This document shows, one piece after another, positions 10,683-20,920 of a stretch of 30,782 bases of DNA. The notes beneath the pieces are model-generated. The model saw nothing but the letters and a program-made list of their open reading frames with translations. It was not told the origin of the DNA and did not search any database. Each line of letters starts with the position of its first letter. Positions within the stretch are counted from its first letter, which is position 1. The DNA comes from Pelargonium cotyledonis (taxonomy: Eukaryota; Streptophyta; Magnoliopsida; Geraniales; Geraniaceae). The DNA is taken from positions 1 through 30,782 of the forward strand of contig JAYMTA010000347.1 in assembly GCA_036897625.1 (NCBI GenBank), given 5' to 3'. The translations under genes were made by a program, and so were the position numbers.

Positions 10683-10941
10683 TCACTTCTTAAGATATGA
10701 GAAACGAGCATAAACATCAGATTTAGGGCACCTTGCACTGCATTCAGTGTCCAATATCCATGAAAACTACAAATTTGAAACAACAAGTATGTATATATCC
10801 ACACATAGATCCATGAAAGTCTGAATAAGTTAATATAAAGCACAAAGAGAGAGAGAGAAGTAACCTTAGAAGGTTTGTTTCTTCTCCAAATTCGATCTTC
10901 TAGCGGGCCATCTTCGCCTTCTGTCCGTCTCCTCCTCCCAT
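10683..10941 (-). pseudogene. Decayed copy of a small 4F5/At2g23090-like zinc-finger gene
   Basis: On the minus strand an ATG at 10941 opens MGGGDGQKAKMAR, the conserved start of the plant At2g23090 family of roughly 80-aa proteins (4F5-like N-terminus, C2H2-like zinc finger). It then hits TAG at 10902. Shifted by one frame, the sequence continues with a diverged form of the NLEKNK segment and a splice-donor-like AAGG. Near the far end, a stretch ending at TGA 10683-10685 reads CPKSDVYARFSYLKK, matching the family's C-terminal HPKSDVY..CFPHLKK. The central exon part with the zinc-binding cysteines (CKVCMQTF region) is missing. The premature stop, frameshift, lost core and altered C-terminal residues make a functional product unlikely. 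The family match is from memory; both ends matching in the right order makes chance unlikely. Confidence 0.7.
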
Positions 10942-11439
10942 GGCTGATCGGTAATCAGATAATTGGGGAGCTCAGGTCACCGGCGTGATCGTTGCATGCC
11001 GGACATGCCATGAATCATGTGGCCAAAGAGACCGTGGCACGTAACATGTACTAAGGTTACAAAATGTACCAACAGGTCACATCAAATCCATGCTTTACAC
11101 CAATATATTCCAAGCTATAGCTACACCATCAAGATCGATCAGAAAATAAGCAGAGCACCATCACCCCTAACCATCTATTTTTGCGCAAGGATTCGCATCA
11201 TCTTGACAGCCATGGCTTTTGATTTTCTTCATCTCCATCTCTGAATTGGCAAAAGCCTCCATGAGCCTTCACTTTTGCTTTCCGTTATGTCTCCACTTTC
11301 CTATATACACACGCATTCTTTAAGTCATGCAAGTAAAACAAGACCCGATTCTCTGACACTAACAACATTGGACTCTATCTTCACTACTATTTAAAGAACA
11401 CAATGTTGCTGAAGATTTCTCCAATTCACTCACTCTTCC
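10942..11439 (+). promoter_or_regulatory. Upstream region and leader of the LEA_3-like gene
   Basis: Two TATA candidates are visible: CTATATACAC at 11301-11310 and TATTTAAA at 11388-11395. The first would start transcripts near 11335 and include the out-of-frame ATG at 11403; the second would start near 11420 and exclude it. The ORF at 11017-11244 has no family resemblance and is not called. Confidence 0.45.
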
Positions 11440-11582
11440 ATGGCAAGAACCGGTTCCGCAACAACAAAATTGTTGCTCCTCAGGTACGCGAAATATATCT
11501 AACTGCTACTTCAAGCTGCACAATAACTATTTGATCACGACTTTATTTAAGCTATGTGATTGTTAAGTGTAGGAAGAGTGTT
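11403..11582 (+). other. Possible upstream ORF overlapping the LEA start codon
   Basis: An ATG at 11403 opens a frame different from that of the LEA protein. It runs 27 codons to the exon junction at 11483 and, after removal of the 89-nt intron, ends after three more codons at TAA in exon 2 (11580-11582 region). If transcripts begin upstream of 11403, this 30-codon ORF would overlap the main start at 11440 and could reduce its translation. Its existence in the mRNA is inferred. Confidence 0.4.
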
Positions 11583-11807
11583 AACAAGCGCGTTGATCAA
11601 CGTGCAACGAAGGAAGAGGGAACCTCGTGCTGGGTCCCACACCCGCGCACTGGAATATACTTCCCAAAGGGGCAAGAGAAGGTTATGAATGATGTTCCGG
11701 TGGGTGCAGCTTCTTTCGCCCGGACGTTTTGGCTTAGAAATGAGCATGGTGTTGAAAAACCAGACCACGATACTCCACCTGACTATTACTTCCACACAAA
11801 TATGTGA
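11440..11807 (+). CDS. Small LEA_3-type (SAG21/Lea5-related) stress protein
   Basis: Two exons, 11440-11483 and 11573-11807, split by an 89-nt intron (AG|GTACGC ... GTGTAG) and join in frame to 92 aa. The N-terminus MARTGSATTKLLLLRKSVNK is basic with no acids, like the mitochondrial presequences of SAG21-type proteins. Residues 35-46 (WVPHPRTGIYFP) fit the LEA_3 core W-V-P-x-P-x-T-G-x-Y-x-P. The tail, ASFARTFWLRNEHGVEKPDHD and PPDYYFHTNM, is acidic and Tyr-rich and longer than in classical LEA_3 members. These proteins are disordered and linked to drying, oxidative stress and senescence. The ATG at 11440 was chosen because the upstream ATG at 11403 reaches a stop just after the splice. The subfamily is uncertain; the splice model is well supported by phase and motif. 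Confidence 0.7.
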
Positions 11808-12600
11808 TCAACCAATTATAACTATAATAAGTATGATAATGATCAAATCATCCTATGGTTAATATATAACCTGTACTAGAATTTGAGGTGTAAACATTTA
11901 TAATTGTATGGCCTCGTAAGCTTGTGACAAAAGCTGATCACCCTTATCAACTCAATGTATTTACGTATATATGCAATAATCTGAAGTTTTAAGTGTATAA
12001 TTATAGAACTTTTATGTACTATTTGTCTATGTTTTTTTATCTTTATGCTTTGTTTTTGGCTTTGTGAAGATCTTTAGTGATGCATACTCAACCCAAAAAG
12101 GACACTTTGATGATATGAGCATAATATTTCTAAAACTGAAATCTTTTTACTTAGAAAAGAAAATCCGGAAAAAGAATAAGAAAGATATGTGTCAATATTT
12201 TGTTACGGGAAAATATTAAATTATTCGTATAATCATTTTGTCACGTACGAATGAATTGTATAATAATTTTATTATAGATTTTAATGAAAAAAGTATTGCA
12301 ATCCATTAAGTTGAGTTTCAAAAATGAATTTAAACACAAATCTATAATGACGTTTATGGTCGAATCAAGGAAAACCGGCCAAGTTTTGAATACATTAGAC
12401 TTTTTCGGTTAGATCATACCAATATATGTACTTCACGGCTCAGGCGTGTTAAAAAATTTACTTCACTTCTCTACGACGTCGCAGGAACCTAGATAGCTAA
12501 AACAGGTATGCAACCGTTTAGCGCGGCAAAACCGGTCGGTATATGTGTCCGTACGACGGTTGCATTTGTGACGCTCAAGCGCAACCGTTCTGTTTATAAT
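11808..12600. other. 3'UTR of the LEA gene and intergenic DNA
   Basis: The first 200 bases are AT-rich and probably the LEA 3'UTR. At 12220-12280 several short AT-rich inverted repeats (for example ATTCGTA and TACGAAT) occur but no clear element boundary. From about 12360 the sequence becomes more GC-rich and looks like distal promoter of the RING gene, with repeated GCAACCGTT motifs starting at 12510. Confidence 0.45.
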
Positions 12601-12660
12601 TTCCACACGTGTCACCATGTAACCGCGAGTTTGTTCGGGTTCTTATAGTGTTATATAAAT
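12509..12660 (+). promoter_or_regulatory. Promoter of the RHY1A-like RING gene
   Basis: TGCAACCGT at 12509-12517 is repeated as its reverse complement ACGGTTGCA at 12556-12564 and again as GCAACCGTT at 12581-12589. A G-box/ABRE-like CACGTGTC is at 12606-12613. A TATA box, TTATATAAAT, is at 12651-12660, which would start transcription near 12690 within a CT-rich stretch, about 145 nt before the ATG. AACCG-type sites are typical MYB targets and CACGTGTC typical bZIP targets; their use here is inferred. Confidence 0.55.
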
Positions 12661-12834
12661 AATCTACTCTCTCTGCCCTTCTCGCTTCCCTATCATCTGC
12701 TGCGTTTCGTTGAAGCTAACACCATCCTTCTTCGGAACCTTCCTTCTCATTGCTCTGCGATTTAGCCTCTCGGAGCTGAATCTGAAAAATAATTTCGGAG
12801 AAGAGGAGCGGTGCGACAGTTTTCGCGACGGTGC

Positions 12835-15713
12835 ATGACGAGCGCGTCGGAGCTATTTCACAACAGGAGGCCTCGGCTGGGCCGGAACAATCACGCCTTT
12901 GATTTAGGGTTCGATTCTTCGCCGGAGAGATATTTTCACTACAGTTTCAGTCGCCGGCACCACAGCCACTCTCACCACCGCCATGATTTGGACGGATGCG
13001 ATCTCTCCCGCCGATCGCAACACCTTCGCCATGCCTGTAACCGTCTTCCTTACTCTGTAAGCCAACGTTTAATTTATCATATTTTTCTCAATGACAACTG
13101 AGATTCTGCCTGTTTGGTTGGTTGGAAAGTATCATTTGTTTGTGTTTGTGTTTATATTTCTGGTTTTCTCTGTTCTAAGAAAATTGAAAATTAGGTTGAG
13201 AAGGGACAAGGTTTCGGGTAGAAATGTTTGCTAATAACATATTATTAGCCACATTGGAAACTTCTCGTTTAATTTAATTTATTTTGCTGGCCATGTCAAT
13301 TGGGTATTTGTTTTGGGAATGCTGATACCTTCTATATATGGTGCATTCTATTGTGAATTGTGAGGTTAAAGTGTGATTTTTTTAGAGCAATGATGAATTT
13401 GCTATTCAATAGGACGGGCATTGGAAATTCTGATAAGCTAATGTCTTTACGGTTAGGGGATGAACTTGGTGACTTGTAGCGTCGTGTAAGTGGTGTTTGA
13501 TAGTTGATACAAACCACAAAGCTTTCCGTGTACATCATGTATAGTAACTACTAGGCCAAAAAAATTATGATCAATCTATGGAAAAGTGGAATAAAGGGAC
13601 TTGGCCAAACACCCATTCATTCACATTTTAAATCCACCTACCAGACTATCTTTCTTGGGCCACCTGTCTTGCAATAGACTGACTTTCCTATGAACCTAGC
13701 CTTTACTATTAATTTATAGTTTGGGTAATGCCTAAACCTCCTATTAGTAGTTGATCCATCACTGTAAAACCTCCAAAGCGCCCATCAAAACACAGTGCCT
13801 GTCATCTAATAAATTTCACAATTATGATTTCTTATCTTTTTGTGGACATGGGCTTATGATTTTGATGTATCTTGAATAGGCCTAGCTTAAAATGTATTGC
13901 ATGGTGGCTATTATGCTTGCCGAATTATTAATAGTTGGTTACTCTGATTTTTCCAATTCTTACAATTTTCACTACAATGAATTCAGGCATATCACTCTAG
14001 GCATGGTAAACTATAATGCAGGGCATTGCTTAAGCCAACTAAAGATATTCATCTGTTTATAGATTCCAACATTGGGATATCTTAGAACCCACCTCATAAT
14101 CTCTTCCCTAGCATCACATTTAATGTGTTCGTGAATAATTCCGTAGGAGTTTTATATTATGCAGTAGTTATATCTTTCTTTCATTTTTTTTAAAAGACAC
14201 AGCATGACTACCTCTGGGGTTGTCACATTCCCCACCTTGACACCCAATACTTGAAAGTTGAAAATCAACTATTGTCTCCACATTCAAATCTTTATAAATT
14301 TAGATTTCCTAAGAAGTAGCTTGTGGTGAAAGAAAGGGCTTAGTTAATATTGTAAATACACAAAACAACGGTAGCATGATAAGGGATGACTCAACTGATA
14401 ATTGAAAGATCTAATGGGTTCATCTTTGGTTGGCTTACATTTATGAAGCAGTTATTTGAAGGTTCTTTGATTATATAACCCCAAGGACTTTCGTGGTTTT
14501 ATAATTTGAACAGTTCTCTCATCAGCGTAGGCTTATTTAGAGCATACGCACCATCAAAGGTTTGCTTTTGGTGCTGATGTACAAGCTATTTGTCAATGTT
14601 ATAAATTGATGAGTGGTTGGATAAAACTGAATGTTGCTCTTAACGATATGCCATATTCTCAGGAGCGAGAATCAGTTCGACTTAGTGAAGGTACAAGCCA
14701 CTCTCGTTCAAGCAACAGTACCAATCCAGAGACGCTACTCAATGTGGCAAGATTGACTGGGAATGACAGGCTTCCAGGAACTGTCCTACTTGCAAGGGAA
14801 AGACTTCTTCAAAGGTTGAGTGGTGCGTCTCTTTCTGATAACAGGTGGGTTACATAAGTTGATGGACTCTACTTCAATTCTTCCTTTGTTTTGTGCTCCC
14901 TACCTTTTTCATTGGTTCTTCTACTATTAGTTGGTTCTTTTTGAGTTATTTATCTACTTTTTCCCCTTCCATGAAACACTCTTTATACTTCCCAATCAAG
15001 TAGTAAACATATCCTAGATTATACATGCACCCTGAGCTTGGCTGCTACTTGTTTCAGCAGCGTCTGTATGAATAATCTTCATCCTTGTGTTGTTGGTAAT
15101 GCTCCTATCATCACTAACAGTATTATTGGCACAGACATATTCTATGCATCATGTTGTTATTGGCACATGCATTGGAACTCATGAGTTATGATGCAAAACT
15201 TAGCTTTTCATTCATTTGAATTTGCTTGTGTTTAGGCAAAGAAGATTATCATCAGATGTATATGTCCATCGTAATAGAACTATGATTAGCAACAGCCTCA
15301 GGGCCATCGACGCTGAGGATTTAGAGACTGAAATTTCAGCAGGGCTGTCAACGGGAAGCACATTCTTGGAGGAAGTGGCCTCTCAAGTGGAACATCTGCG
15401 CCTTCAGTGGTTGCAACAGAGCAAGAAGAAACCGCCTGGTCTAACTCAGGATGCTCTTGACTGTTTGCACCTGGAAGTTTTCAATAGCACGGAAAAGAGT
15501 GTTGAAATGGCATCTTCAAGTGCATTGCAGGATTGCGGTATATGTCTGGAGAGTTTCATGGACGGAGACAAGCTGATCTGCTTGCCATGTGAGCACAGAT
15601 TCCACTCTGCGTGCTTGGATCCCTGGGTTCGTACTTGTGGGAACTGCCCATACTGTCGAAGGGGTATAGGCATAACTAGTCATCGATCGCAAGCCATAAT
15701 CAAGAGAACATGA
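12835..15713 (+). CDS. RHY1A: RING-H2 E3 ubiquitin ligase, RHY1A-like
   Basis: Three exons, 12835-13056, 14663-14844 and 15236-15713, join in frame to 293 aa. The C-terminal RING-H2 finger (residues 235-275) has all eight zinc ligands: C235, C238, C253, H255, H258, C261, C272 and C275, in spacing C-x2-C-x14-C-x-H-x2-H-x2-C-x10-C-x2-C, with W265 in the usual E2-contact position. The N-terminus MTSASELFHNRRPRLGR and the HDLDGCD stretch recall the Arabidopsis 'RING-H2 with Tyr' protein RHY1A. Residues 39-50 are very His-rich (RRHHSHSHHRHD). A conserved middle block LPGTVLLARERLLQRLSGASLS (111-132) precedes acidic, disordered sequence. No membrane segment or signal peptide is seen, so a cytosolic or nuclear ligase is likely; substrates are unknown. 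The ATG is at 12835; an in-frame GTG 24 nt upstream is not a plausible plant start. The 1.6-kb first intron could hide a small extra exon, but phase does not require one. Confidence 0.88.
13057..14662 (+). other. First intron of the RHY1A-like gene (1.6 kb)
   Basis: Bounded by TCT|GTAAGC and ATTCTCAG|GAGCGA, phase 0 on both sides. It is AT-rich, with no recognisable coding or repeat element beyond scattered short runs. Confidence 0.7.
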
Positions 15714-18120
15714 TGTCCTTGCTAAACGTATTCCGATGATTTGGGCTTCTTATACATCATAGTGAAGAATTTGGGAACCAAGTTACTAGAATGTTATGTA
15801 ATTTTGATCCAACATGGTTCCATGTGTTTTATTGTATAGCACGCTATACTTTTACTGTACTTTTATCAAATTGGGTTCATACACGAATTCAAGACTATCA
15901 AGTAATGATGTGGACGCTTGTCTAAAAATCTGATTTTTACCAACAATAGCAACAACTCCAAATTTTCAGCTTACTTGTAGAGGTCTCTTTAGCCAAAGAA
16001 TGTACGTAGACAACTAACTGTTTGCCAAACAATAAATGAAAAGAAAAGAAAAGGTTGGAGCTCCTACAATTTGGTTGAAAGGGAATTATGCTTTGATGCG
16101 TGGCTTTAAAAATAATAATTTAACCGTTACAAATTATTTGTTTGCTGTATCAGCCATTATTATTTCACTAGATGGAGTCCCCGTTTATGGACAATTTTTT
16201 TTCATATTAGTCAAAATATTGTATGTTAATATATATAAAAATTGTATGAACAAAAATGGTTTTTTATGATGGACTTGAACAATTATTTTTTGTCGTTTGT
16301 TATGTCAATGTTTTGAAAATGTGTTATTTTCATTTGTTAAGATTTACATATGTATTGGCTCATTCGATTGTGAGATTCTCCAATTCTATGTCTGGTCGTC
16401 AAGTTTAAGGTGTCTCGAAATATCCTCCTAGTGTATAATTCATACTCTGATTAGTGATTTGAATTGATAAAATTTATTATTTTAATTTCAAAAAAGCATA
16501 AGTTGTTCATGACAGTACTGGTGAACACATACCATAAACTAAATTAAAACAAATTCAACAGGTAACCTAAAAATGATGAGTAATCATGTGTTACATTAAC
16601 AAACAAAAAATAGATCTATGTAAAGATAGAAAAGACAAAACTCATTACATCAAATTACATTTGTCACATTGTCATCACAACCAAAATGTTTAAAAGCATA
16701 AAATGCATCAAATAAAGTGATCATAGATAAAATTTAAATGAAAAATGATTTTAAGATGCAACCAAAATAAGAAGAATTTAATGGTTAAAATAATTATCCA
16801 ATTTTCAAAAAATCACATTCCTTACCTTACTAAATTAAATTACATATGGTTTACTAAAATTATTTATTATTTTAAACTGTATATTTATAATTTTGCCCCA
16901 TAAAATTAATTTTACTTTTTCTGACAATCTTTCTAAATTAACTTAATAAAAATCACCTTCAAGTTCAAACCATTTTCTTATAAGTAACCATATCAACAAA
17001 TAAAAAAGTTAGAAATTCTTGTAAAATCTTTTAGACTAAACAATAATTTATTAGGCATATACTTTATTTTATTTTTATGTCTTTATATATGAAACAATCT
17101 AAACCATAACTTCTTTTACGGTAGTATAAGTCAAATCAAAACCTATTCACATACTCCTCTAAATTTGTGGTTTTCAGCTTGGAATCCATGAGTTTTTAAC
17201 TAAAGAGGTGTTCATATTTAGAATGCTAGATTTGCAGATCAGTTGTTATATTGTTGAGAACACAGATATTAATTCAGAAGAAAAAAAAAGTCGGTGAAGA
17301 CTAATATATATATAAAAACATTGATACATAACTAACAAATAAGATAATTAATTTTGAACAAAATTAAACAGCACAACAAAATAAAGTTAAAATTAGAATT
17401 GGATGAACAAAAAAAAGATAATTTAATACTAATGAATTGAAATATTGAATCAGAGTTGAACTTCATAATTGAAGCAAAAAAAAAAATTGAAATGAGCCTC
17501 ATTAAAAACAAAATAAAAAAGGTAAAATAATAATATAGAACATAACAAATAAAGAACAAAAATATGAGTTTTGTGTCACTTTTATAACTCTCTGTGTTAG
17601 TGTACATTGTTTTGATTGCTGTCTTACCATTCAAAGAAAATCAATATGAGTGGTGGTTGTTAGTATCGATCATAGTGAGTTGCATTTCTTCTGGCTAAGG
17701 TTGTGGTTGGCCAAGTAGGAGCAAAAATCATATAACAACGGGTACCAATTGAAGTTTTGAATACATAAATTTTCAATGTTTGATGCAACATAAATTGTGA
17801 TGAGAAGCTCACCATTTACAGAGATATCCTGTTTTGTTAAGAGTTATGAATCAATAAAAGTGATTGGTAATGATTCTAATGGTATCCATTAAATGAGCGG
17901 TTACTAATTAATGAACGAAAATGATGGTGCATGGCAGTTTTTTATTTTTTACAGTTAGTTCAGCAGTTATATTTATTTAAAATCAGTAGTTAGTGAAGAA
18001 TTAGTGCATAGAGATTGATGTAGTTAAAAGGAAAATGGGTGAATAGATAGCTAAAACTGAGATAAAAACAAACTGATTGTAAATTTAATTAAACAATTAC
18101 AATTAATAAACAAAATTTGT
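15714..18120. other. RING gene 3'UTR, then AT-rich gene-poor DNA
   Basis: About the first 180 bases are likely 3'UTR. The rest is very AT-rich with A-runs at 17281-17289 and 17477-17487. ORFs (16036-16269 +, 17332-17634 -) are composed of codons expected from AT-rich DNA and match no family. I see no tRNA, transposase or LTR pair. Confidence 0.5.
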
Positions 18121-18137
18121 CTAAAATTCTTCATAGT

Positions 18138-18183
18138 GACACGTGTCCATATAGGGTATTGGTTTATATATATATATATATAT
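18138..18183. promoter_or_regulatory. Palindromic G-box followed by an (AT)n run
   Basis: GACACGTGTC at 18138-18147 is a perfect 10-bp palindrome with a G-box core, followed 17 bp later by an (AT)n microsatellite at 18165-18183. No gene follows that I can support, so any promoter role is speculative. Confidence 0.3.
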
Positions 18184-20490
18184 CACAAAGAATCTCATGA
18201 ATTTGTTGTGCAATTCTTACCTCTTTTGGTGTTGCTTGTTTTCATAGGACATACTTTTTGTTCTCGAAATACTTGAGATATAATATTTTGAATGTCAAAT
18301 GTAACTTAAAATTCTAACACCACGATTCTATCTCATATTCCAAATATTGATAAGAATTACAGATTACTAGATGGTTAAAATTTAAAAAACATCTCACGCT
18401 TAACAACTTCAATCAAAACTCACCCACTCGTAGTAAAAAATAACTTTTAATAAGAGATTACAAAACAAAATGTTCTAGAAGACATACAACAAGCTCCACG
18501 AAAAGATATCAAATATCATGAACAACGCAAGAACAGTATTGCCGCAACATTAAAATGTTACGCGAGCACCCAAAAATGCATCGACGTACAGAGAAAATCC
18601 GATTGAGCCAATATTTGCCTTTAAAGACTGTTGTATATTGCCTACTATTGTCACTACATTATATTGAATGTTGCAACATCAACCCCGTTCTAGCTTTGTA
18701 ACAGCCACCCATGCCTCTCATCAAGGGAGGAAGTGCACATGATCATACAACTTCAGCGGCTTTCTGATAGCGAATTCGAACAGCCTCATTAAGGGAGCAA
18801 GTCCGCAGTAACGTGGTCTCGTTTTTGTAAAATGAAAATGACGTAGCATGCGCTCAAACGCCACGTGTCACGTTGTTGTTATTTGATGTGACTTACAATG
18901 AATTTTCAGGTAGTGTCACCTAATTTTCACAATGCTTAATTTCATTTCCAAAGTCTAAGTACTCGCATAAAAATCTAGCTGAAAACATTTTATATATGAA
19001 AAGCTCGACTGCAAATTAAAACAACTCGTACTCATTTCTACATTATCTTTACCCGTGTCAACACAACTCATCAGGGCAATTATCAATGTTCGAGCCAATT
19101 GAAATAGATATTCACTTCTAAATACGCATGCATGCATCGTGTTGACGGGGAACAGGTTCTGGCAGCAAGTCTGTGGCTTATGAATCTTTGCTGATTCTGG
19201 TCATGAATTTGAACCCAATTTACACTAAATGGTTGAGGCTAAGTTCAGCTTACTAGCTTAGCCCAACCCATCTTTGTGCAATAAGGATTAAAACCCATCT
19301 TTGTCCTAGGAACAGAGCAACAAAGCTTATCTACAGATCATTCCTAAATATAACCAAGTCCCCACTGACTGTCTATGAAGCACTGACACTCTCGTCCAAC
19401 AGTGTTGGGGTCCGACACGCGAATCAGACACAATACGCATTCGACACTGGGTTTGTTCGTGAGGCACTAGTAGGAATTATTTTCCGATTTATTTAATTAA
19501 TTGTTTGGGTTTTCAGTTTCTGATATAGCTGATTTTATTTTAGTTTGTTGTCTGGACTACGAGTGGTTCTCTACATATTTTAGTTCAGATTAGCAGCAAG
19601 TCCCTTTCCAATGTAAACTGCATGTATAATATATATATATATTTTTTAGTAAAATATATATGTGTCGTTTGTAGGCATTGGTGCAACATATCGGACTATT
19701 AAGTGTTATCCCCATTTATAGTAACGGAGTCCCATTTTCTTAAGTTGGGTTTTTTTCTCCCGCTTTAATTATTCGTTATCATTAATGCGTATTTGCTCAT
19801 ATATGGCCATGCTAGTGGTAATTTTTTCATTGTTAGTGGTCAATTATTACATTGACGATATTCTTTATTCCTATTGCTGTTTCTGTTTGTCAACCCTCAA
19901 ATGAAAAATAAAAAGGGGGCGGAAAGAGAAGAAGAGGCAAATTAAGGATTGACAAAAAGAGTTGTGTTATCTTGAGTATTCCTACTTCTAGCTTGTTTAT
20001 TTTAGGTTTACTAATTATATGACAATTTGGAAGTGACAAAAACCTTAAGAGAACTCAAATTTGCTCTTGATCCCATTTCTAGTACAAAGTTGTAGTTAGT
20101 TGATGATACTAGATCCCGTTCAAGAACCCCATAGTATACACCGAAAACAAAATATTGGATCAAGATGGTTCGTTTTGCACTAAAATAATGGATTAGATTC
20201 GTTGCACATGCATTGCATGTGTGTTGCACGTGCATTGCACGGATCTTAAAGCTTATGGGTATTTACGCCTCTCAGTTGGGGTAGGCCAAATTAATTTTTG
20301 GTTTGCTATGCATGTGTGATCCAATTTACTTGATAATTAATTGCCTATTTGAAAAAAATCAGACTTAGTGGTTACTTCAACAACCTTGTAAACTAGCTAG
20401 TTACCTAATAGTAATGTTGTACAGGATATTTTTTTGGACATAACCTAATTTATGGTAAGGACCAGCTGGAGATGATTTTTGCATGAGAAT
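18184..20490. other. Gene-poor intergenic DNA, middle part
   Basis: No supported gene. It contains another G-box/ABRE-like CACGTGTC at 18862-18869, a CATGCATGCAT stretch at about 19127-19136, a patch at 19380-19450 with repeated CCGACAC/GACACT words typical of plant dispersed repeats, and an (AT)n run at about 19627-19643. ORFs of 60-74 aa on the minus strand (18955-19137, 20011-20235) have no family resemblance. Confidence 0.45.
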
Positions 20491-20497
20491 TGAAATT

Positions 20498-20570
20498 AAA
20501 TATGCATGCCTATGGTTAGATTTTCTTTTAGGATTTGTCCAAATATGCATGCCTATGGACTATGGTTAGA
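20498..20570. repeat. Short direct repeat AAATATGCATGCCTATGG
   Basis: An 18-bp sequence at 20498-20515 recurs exactly at 20541-20558, 43 bp on. A small extra CTATGG unit follows the second copy before both continue TTAGA. It is probably a local replication-slippage duplication. Confidence 0.85.
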
Positions 20571-20716
20571 GAAAAAGATGCATACATGATAATTGACTTG
20601 CATGGAAGATACGTAAAATAGTTTCTGCTGGCTTATTGAATTTGGCACACACAGGAACGATTGTCGCACCAAAATGCAAGGAATTGACAACTTTGACAAC
20701 AACTCAAGTCGAACAT

Positions 20717-20920
20717 CTAGGTAAAGGTATACCTCATTGAAAACCTTTTAGACCCTCGTGTTATGCCTTGTTGGCAAGCACCTGATGAAGGTCTTAGGTA
20801 AGGTACATTCTATTGGCAACCTCTTAAACTACCATGCTACACACTCTAGGTAAGAACATGTCAAATGTTCTACACTAGGTACACTATTGGCAGCTTCCAA
20901 GATCGTACATTTTGGTTTTA
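20717..20920. repeat. Degenerate tandem repeat with a period near 80 bp
   Basis: Three diverged units begin CTAGGTA or TTAGGTA at 20717, 20794 and 20875, each followed by an (A)GGTA..T.ATTG..A(A)CCT-type stretch. A further CTAGGTAAG occurs at 20846. Spacing of 77 and 81 bp and aligned words such as CTATTGGCAACCT and CTATTGGCAGCTT support an old tandem array. Alignment was by eye only. Confidence 0.5.

Noticed and set aside
12181..12300. AT-rich short inverted repeats, considered as a hairpin transposon
   Set aside because: The arms are short and imperfect and boundaries cannot be set; expected by chance in such AT-rich DNA.
12811..12834. Extended RING ORF starting at a GTG
   Set aside because: GTG is not a normal plant nuclear start, and the family N-terminus begins at the ATG at 12835.
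17332..17634. 100-aa minus-strand ORF rich in Phe, Ile and Leu, looking like a membrane protein
   Set aside because: The composition is what AT-rich DNA with T-runs gives; there is no family motif and no promoter-like context.
18600..18620. Sequence resembling miR171 (GATTGAGCCAATATT)
   Set aside because: It lacks the central GCGCC of miR171, and I see no matching arm nearby to form a precursor hairpin.
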